Source: Flavobacteriales bacterium (GTDB lineage Bacteria > Bacteroidota > Bacteroidia > Flavobacteriales_E > Vicingaceae). Taken from it: a stretch of DNA of 64,000 nucleotides. The notes under the pieces are model-generated. The model was not told the origin of the DNA. It ran no database searches and was given only the letters and a program-made list of their open reading frames with translations. The DNA is taken from the NCBI GenBank assembly GCA_002706365.1, contig PALM01000010.1, forward strand, positions 1 through 64,000. The letters run 5' to 3'. Position numbers and translations under genes: made by a program. Shown here in pieces: positions 60,173-64,000 of the stretch (positions are counted from its first letter, which is position 1; each line of letters starts with the position of its first letter).

Positions 60173-63100
60173 ATGAAAAGAATATACTTATTACTCTCAC
60201 TTTGTATTTTTACATACATATCCGCTCAAGGGCAAGTGCGTCTAAATGAAGACTTTAGCTCTGGATTATTACCAACTGGTTGGACAATGACTTCAGTATC
60301 AGCTGGTGATAGCTGGGAATTTGGAACTACAGTAGATTTTGGTCCTAGCCAAGTAAGACCTGATGCGAGCAATAACCTTGGTGAATATGCTAATATAGAT
60401 TTTAGTGATGATCCAGATACTACTTCATTGATCACACCTAAAGTTAGCATTGGAGGGCTCACTACGCCGAGACTTACTTTCTACTATATTACTCAGACTA
60501 CGAGCACATCTTTTAGTCCATTTAACAGATTGATTCTAGACTATTGGAATGGTACAAAATGGATTAATATTACAGTCATTGATAGTCTTACTCCTGCGGG
60601 ATGGACTTTTTATGATTTCCCTATTAATTCTTATGCATTTAATGTAGATACTGTCCAATTCAGATTCTCTGCGCAAGAAGGTGGAGCTGCAGTTGGAGGA
60701 ACTGGTACAGCTACATTTGATCAAGACCTCGCATTGGATCAAGTAGTCATAGAAGAAACCCCAACTTGTTTTGTGACACAGAATTTAGCTGCATCAAACA
60801 TTTCTTCTACTACAGCTAATCTAAGCTGGGTAGACCCGAATGCTGCTGGAAGTTTTGAAATAGAGTATGATACTGCTGGCTTTACGTTGGGAACGGGGAC
60901 ATCAACTATTGTGACCACTAACCCAACTACAATTACTGGACTAACGGCTAGCACTGCATATGATTTCTACGTTAGAGCAATTTGCGCCGCAGCTGATACT
61001 AGTGCTTGGTCATCTGCAGCTTCATTTGTTACCGCCTGTGCTCCTTTGACAGCTCCTTATAATGAGAATTTCGACGGTGCTGGAATTGGAACAGGAGATT
61101 TTAACAATGCTGGATTTACTTGCTGGCAAGCTGTTGGACCAGGAGCAAATGATATTGACATTGTAACTTCAACTGATCAAGCAGCACCAATCCCTACAGG
61201 TCCAAATGCTGTTGAATTAAATGATGGTGACTGGACTGGCAATGATTCAGCCATACTAGTTTCTCCTCCATTTTCTGATTTGAGTAGCGGCCTTAATCGT
61301 ATTCGATTCCAAGCGGCATTTGAGTCTGTAGCAGCTGCAAGTGTTTCAATGTATGTTGGAGTTATGACTGACCCAACAAATACAGGAACATTTGTTATCT
61401 TAGATACAATCTCTGCAGTTGATGTAGGAGGGACAACCAATTTTGGTCAAGTAGTAATCAATTTTAATAATACAAGTCTAATTGGTTCTGCTGAATATAT
61501 TGCTATTGCACATGGACCGGGAACATTTGAAGCATATGTTGATAGTTTTACTTATGAACCGATTCCAGCAAACGACTTAGGTATTGTTTCAATTAGTGGA
61601 GTATCCACCAAGTGTGGTAGCAACCCAGATTCTGTTGATGTAACCATAACCAACTTTGGAAGTGCAGCGCAATCAAATTTCCAATTAGCTTACAGTGTGA
61701 ATGGTGTTGCTATTACGCCTGAAACATTTACAGGCTCTATTGGAGCTGGTAATTCTGCTACCTATAGATTTAGCACTACAACCACCTACCCTACAGGAGG
61801 AAGTTATATTATCAATGCATATACCTTACTAGGAACAGATGTTGATAATTCGAATGACACTGCTTCAACAACAGCTATAATTCTCAATAACACATCATCT
61901 TTCCCTTATGCTGAAAGTTTTGAAACCGGTAATGGTGGATGGCTAGCTGAAGGCAACACTACTTTTGAGCTTGGTGTACCTGCAGCTACTATCATTGACA
62001 CTGCATCTGACGGAACTCAGGCTTGGGTAACAAATCTGACAGGAACTTATAATAGTGGTGAAAATGGCTGGGTGAATTCTCCTTGCTTTAATTTCAGCAA
62101 TATGGTTGAGCCAGAAATTGAATTAGACATCTGGTATGATGCTGAAAACTCTTTCGATGGAGCTGTTATGCAAGCTAGTATTGATGGAGGAGCTACTTGG
62201 TTTAAAATTGGAGCCGATGGCGACACTGTGAATTGGTATAACGACAACACAATTAGTGGTTTATCTGGGTCTGGACTTGAACCATCAGGAGAAGGATGGA
62301 CAGGTACTGGAACTGGAGGATCTTTAGCTTGGATCACTGCTAGACATGAACTGGATACCCTTGCAGGACAATCAAGTGTAAGACTTAGAATTGCCTTTGG
62401 ATCTGATGGTAGTGTTGTAGATGAAGGGTTTGGATTTGATAATGTCAAGATCTACGATAAATATGTAGTACCTTATTACCCTGTTGGCATTATCAACACA
62501 GTTGATGCCAATGGTGTAGCTGATTCATTGAATGTGAGAGTGAGAACTTCAGGTACTGTTGTAGGTATTGACCTTGACGGTAACAATGGATTGAGCTTTA
62601 CTATTGTTGATATGTCGACTAGTTCACAAGAAGGTATCAATATCTTCAACTTCAACGATGTAAGTAATTATGTAGTGAATGAAGGTGATTCAATTATGGT
62701 GATTGGCGACATTGATCAGTTCAATGGTCTTCAAGAAGTATTTGTAGATTCTATTATGGTAATCAGTACAAATGCTACTATACCATCTCCAATCTTGACA
62801 AATAGTCTTAGTGAAAGCACTGAGTCTAGATGGTTAGAATTAATTGATGATTTCGTTTTACTTGATCCAAGTGGAACCGGTGGTGGTTCATATAATATGG
62901 ATGCTACAAACGGAACTGACACTATTACTATTAGAGTAGATTCGGATACGGATGTACATGATAGTTTAGCAATTACCACAAACTCTCTTGTTGCTGGAGA
63001 CACAGTATGTATGATGAGAGGTGTAGGTGGACAATTTGATAACTCAAATCCATTTACAAGTGGATATCAGATCTTCCCACAACGTTGGTCAGATGTAATG

Positions 63101-63391
63101 TTCTGTCGTTTCGTGAGTGGAGTAGCTGAAAATCAAGAATCAAATGCTAGTCTAAATATCTATCCAAACCCTACAAATGGGTTGGTAACTATTCAAGCTA
63201 GCAAGTTGAGTACTAATAACGCTCGACTAATTATTAGAGACCTAAACGGTAAGATCATCTTTGAAGATCGTTTGAACAGTGGTTCAGGGCACACGCAAAC
63301 CCTTGACTTCAGCGATCGAGCTAATGGAGTTTATTTTATCACCATCATTGATGGAGATAAGCTGATCCATCAGAAGTTGATCAAAAATTAG
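60173..63391 (+). CDS. Large secreted protein with fibronectin III domain and T9SS type A sorting domain
   Basis: 1072 residues with a signal peptide (LLLSLCIFTYISAQG). A jelly-roll choice-of-anchor-like domain (residues ~22-200, FSSGLLPTGWTMTSVSAGDSWEFG... DQVVIEE) is followed by a fibronectin III module (CFVTQNLAASNISSTTANLSWVD...SSAASFVTAC, ~200-290), a second anchor-like domain, a CARDB-like domain (NDLGIVSISGVSTKCG...), another lamin/MAM-like region and a DUF5689-like OB domain. The C-terminus is the T9SS CTD (LNIYPNPTNGLVTIQA...ARLIIRDLNGKIIFEDRL...GVYFITIIDGDKLIHQKLIKN). It should be exported by the T9SS and cut by PorU. Domain boundaries past 560 are approximate. Confidence 0.88.
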   Translation: MKRIYLLLSLCIFTYISAQGQVRLNEDFSSGLLPTGWTMTSVSAGDSWEFGTTVDFGPSQVRPDASNNLGEYANIDFSDDPDTTSLITPKVSIGGLTTPRLTFYYITQTTSTSFSPFNRLILDYWNGTKWINITVIDSLTPAGWTFYDFPINSYAFNVDTVQFRFSAQEGGAAVGGTGTATFDQDLALDQVVIEETPTCFVTQNLAASNISSTTANLSWVDPNAAGSFEIEYDTAGFTLGTGTSTIVTTNPTTITGLTASTAYDFYVRAICAAADTSAWSSAASFVTACAPLTAPYNENFDGAGIGTGDFNNAGFTCWQAVGPGANDIDIVTSTDQAAPIPTGPNAVELNDGDWTGNDSAILVSPPFSDLSSGLNRIRFQAAFESVAAASVSMYVGVMTDPTNTGTFVILDTISAVDVGGTTNFGQVVINFNNTSLIGSAEYIAIAHGPGTFEAYVDSFTYEPIPANDLGIVSISGVSTKCGSNPDSVDVTITNFGSAAQSNFQLAYSVNGVAITPETFTGSIGAGNSATYRFSTTTTYPTGGSYIINAYTLLGTDVDNSNDTASTTAIILNNTSSFPYAESFETGNGGWLAEGNTTFELGVPAATIIDTASDGTQAWVTNLTGTYNSGENGWVNSPCFNFSNMVEPEIELDIWYDAENSFDGAVMQASIDGGATWFKIGADGDTVNWYNDNTISGLSGSGLEPSGEGWTGTGTGGSLAWITARHELDTLAGQSSVRLRIAFGSDGSVVDEGFGFDNVKIYDKYVVPYYPVGIINTVDANGVADSLNVRVRTSGTVVGIDLDGNNGLSFTIVDMSTSSQEGINIFNFNDVSNYVVNEGDSIMVIGDIDQFNGLQEVFVDSIMVISTNATIPSPILTNSLSESTESRWLELIDDFVLLDPSGTGGGSYNMDATNGTDTITIRVDSDTDVHDSLAITTNSLVAGDTVCMMRGVGGQFDNSNPFTSGYQIFPQRWSDVMFCRFVSGVAENQESNASLNIYPNPTNGLVTIQASKLSTNNARLIIRDLNGKIIFEDRLNSGSGHTQTLDFSDRANGVYFITIIDGDKLIHQKLIKN

Positions 63392-63413
63392 AATTGCAAG
63401 TCTACTGCAATGG

Positions 63414-63441
63414 GCCCCGATCTGATCGGGGCTTTTTTTTT
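63414..63441 (+). terminator. Rho-independent terminator after the T9SS-sorted protein gene
   Basis: Stem GCCCCGA-TCTGA-TCGGGGC followed by nine T. Confidence 0.92.
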
Positions 63442-63510
63442 GCCGTTGGTCAAATAATTCTTCCACTTCGTTGATTTTGGTTTAAGTTTGAAAAAAATTA
63501 ATCTCTCAAT

Positions 63511-64000
63511 ATGAAAAAGTTAATCCTAGGCCTATTAACTCTTGGCCTATTTGCCTGTGCTAGTGAAGAAAGTACCGACAATTCATCAGATAATTCAAAG
63601 AATGCCTTTGAGGCCTTTAGCCTTAGCAATTTAGATACAACGGCTAGTCCGTGTGAAAATTTCTATCAATATGCCGTTGGAGGATGGTTGAAAGACAACC
63701 CTATACCCTCAACTGAAAGTCGTTGGAGCAGTTTCAATGTAGTGAACGACTCAAACAATCTAAAACTGCGCAATATTCTGGATGAATTTTCAGCTGGCGA
63801 CTTTGAAAAGGGAAGCATGGAACAGCAATTGGGCGACTTCTATGCAGCTGCTCTAGACTCGGCACATTGTGATGAGCTGGGTGTAAAACCTCTAGAAGCT
63901 GAAATGCAAAAGATCGATGCCATCGATTCAAAAGATGCTTTGATCAAAGTGCTAGCAGAGCAAAAGGCTATTGGAGTTAATTCATTATTTGGAATTTATA
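63511..64000 (+). CDS. M13-family metallopeptidase (PepO-like) lipoprotein, N-terminal part
   Basis: 163 residues from ATG 63511 to the right edge, with no stop. Lipoprotein signal MKKLILGLLTLGLFAC (lipidated Cys16) followed by a Ser/Asn-rich linker. LDTTASPCENFYQYAVGGWLKDNPIP matches the N-terminal signature of neprilysin/M13 peptidases (DxxxxPCxDFYxYANGxW). The zinc-binding HExxH lies beyond the edge. M13 enzymes cut small peptides outside the cytoplasm. Confidence 0.9.
   Translation, partial: MKKLILGLLTLGLFACASEESTDNSSDNSKNAFEAFSLSNLDTTASPCENFYQYAVGGWLKDNPIPSTESRWSSFNVVNDSNNLKLRNILDEFSAGDFEKGSMEQQLGDFYAAALDSAHCDELGVKPLEAEMQKIDAIDSKDALIKVLAEQKAIGVNSLFGIY

Noticed and set aside
1-64000. Prophage, integrative element, rRNA operon, replication origin or riboswitch
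   Set aside because: No integrase, phage structural gene, rRNA sequence, DnaA-box cluster or recognisable riboswitch core was seen; most of the window is core chromosomal genes.

Overview
The window looks like a chromosomal segment of a member of the Bacteroidota, most like a marine or freshwater Flavobacteriales-type organism. It carries type IX secretion genes (porU, porV, a PorP/SprF protein, gldJ), secreted proteins with the T9SS C-terminal sorting domain, a TonB-dependent receptor, a LytS/LytTR two-component pair and several PorT-like outer-membrane barrels. Several genes have the Bacteroidota -7 promoter box TAnnTTTG and lack clear Shine-Dalgarno sites. Family-level placement is not possible from sequence reading alone.

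Layout. 1-7.3 kb is accessory: the end of a TonB-dependent receptor, a small secreted repeat protein, several secreted or membrane proteins of unknown function, and a decayed REP/RAYT island (a REP-associated tyrosine transposase interrupted by one amber codon, with inverted REP hairpins around it). 7.3-11.6 kb is a minus-strand envelope cluster (AIM24-like protein, M23/LysM peptidase, small membrane protein, outer-membrane barrel, MscS channel). 11.6-22.3 kb is core: an SRPBCC/GyrI-like protein, methylmalonyl-CoA mutase (mutA-mutB), the bifunctional (p)ppGpp enzyme, a Fur-type regulator, a STAS protein, purA and an LptA/OstA-like protein. 22.6-31 kb has a two-gene operon whose first product has a protein-kinase-like fold, an M42 peptidase/GNAT/PLP-racemase operon, DUF4924, DUF1853 and SiaC-like proteins, and a LytS/LytTR pair preceded by a 19-residue hydrophobic peptide ORF and a strong hairpin.

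31-47.5 kb: outer-membrane barrel, cupredoxin lipoprotein, pyruvate dehydrogenase E2 and E1-alpha, cytidine deaminase, ispF, porV and porU on the minus strand, then PorP/SprF, gldJ and murF on the plus strand, acyl-CoA dehydrogenase and anmK. 47.5-53.5 kb: amino-acid dehydrogenase, NhaD antiporter, exbB-exbD-tonB and folC. 53.5-55 kb holds two tRNA-Val genes (anticodons TAC and GAC) in about 1.5 kb of highly structured repeats. 55-64 kb: outer-membrane barrel, a potassium channel fused to a beta-helix, a CPA1 antiporter, a large T9SS-sorted adhesin-like protein and the start of an M13 metallopeptidase.

The features least explained by known families are: (i) at least a dozen intergenic arrays of 7-bp units, usually four per array, whose unit sequence differs from locus to locus while the period stays 7; (ii) nested inverted repeats after both tRNA-Val genes plus a four-copy degenerate 215-310 bp repeat between them; (iii) the REP/RAYT island; (iv) the kinase-like two-gene operon; (v) the peptide-plus-hairpin in front of lytS. 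No rRNA, CRISPR array, prophage or intact insertion sequence was seen.
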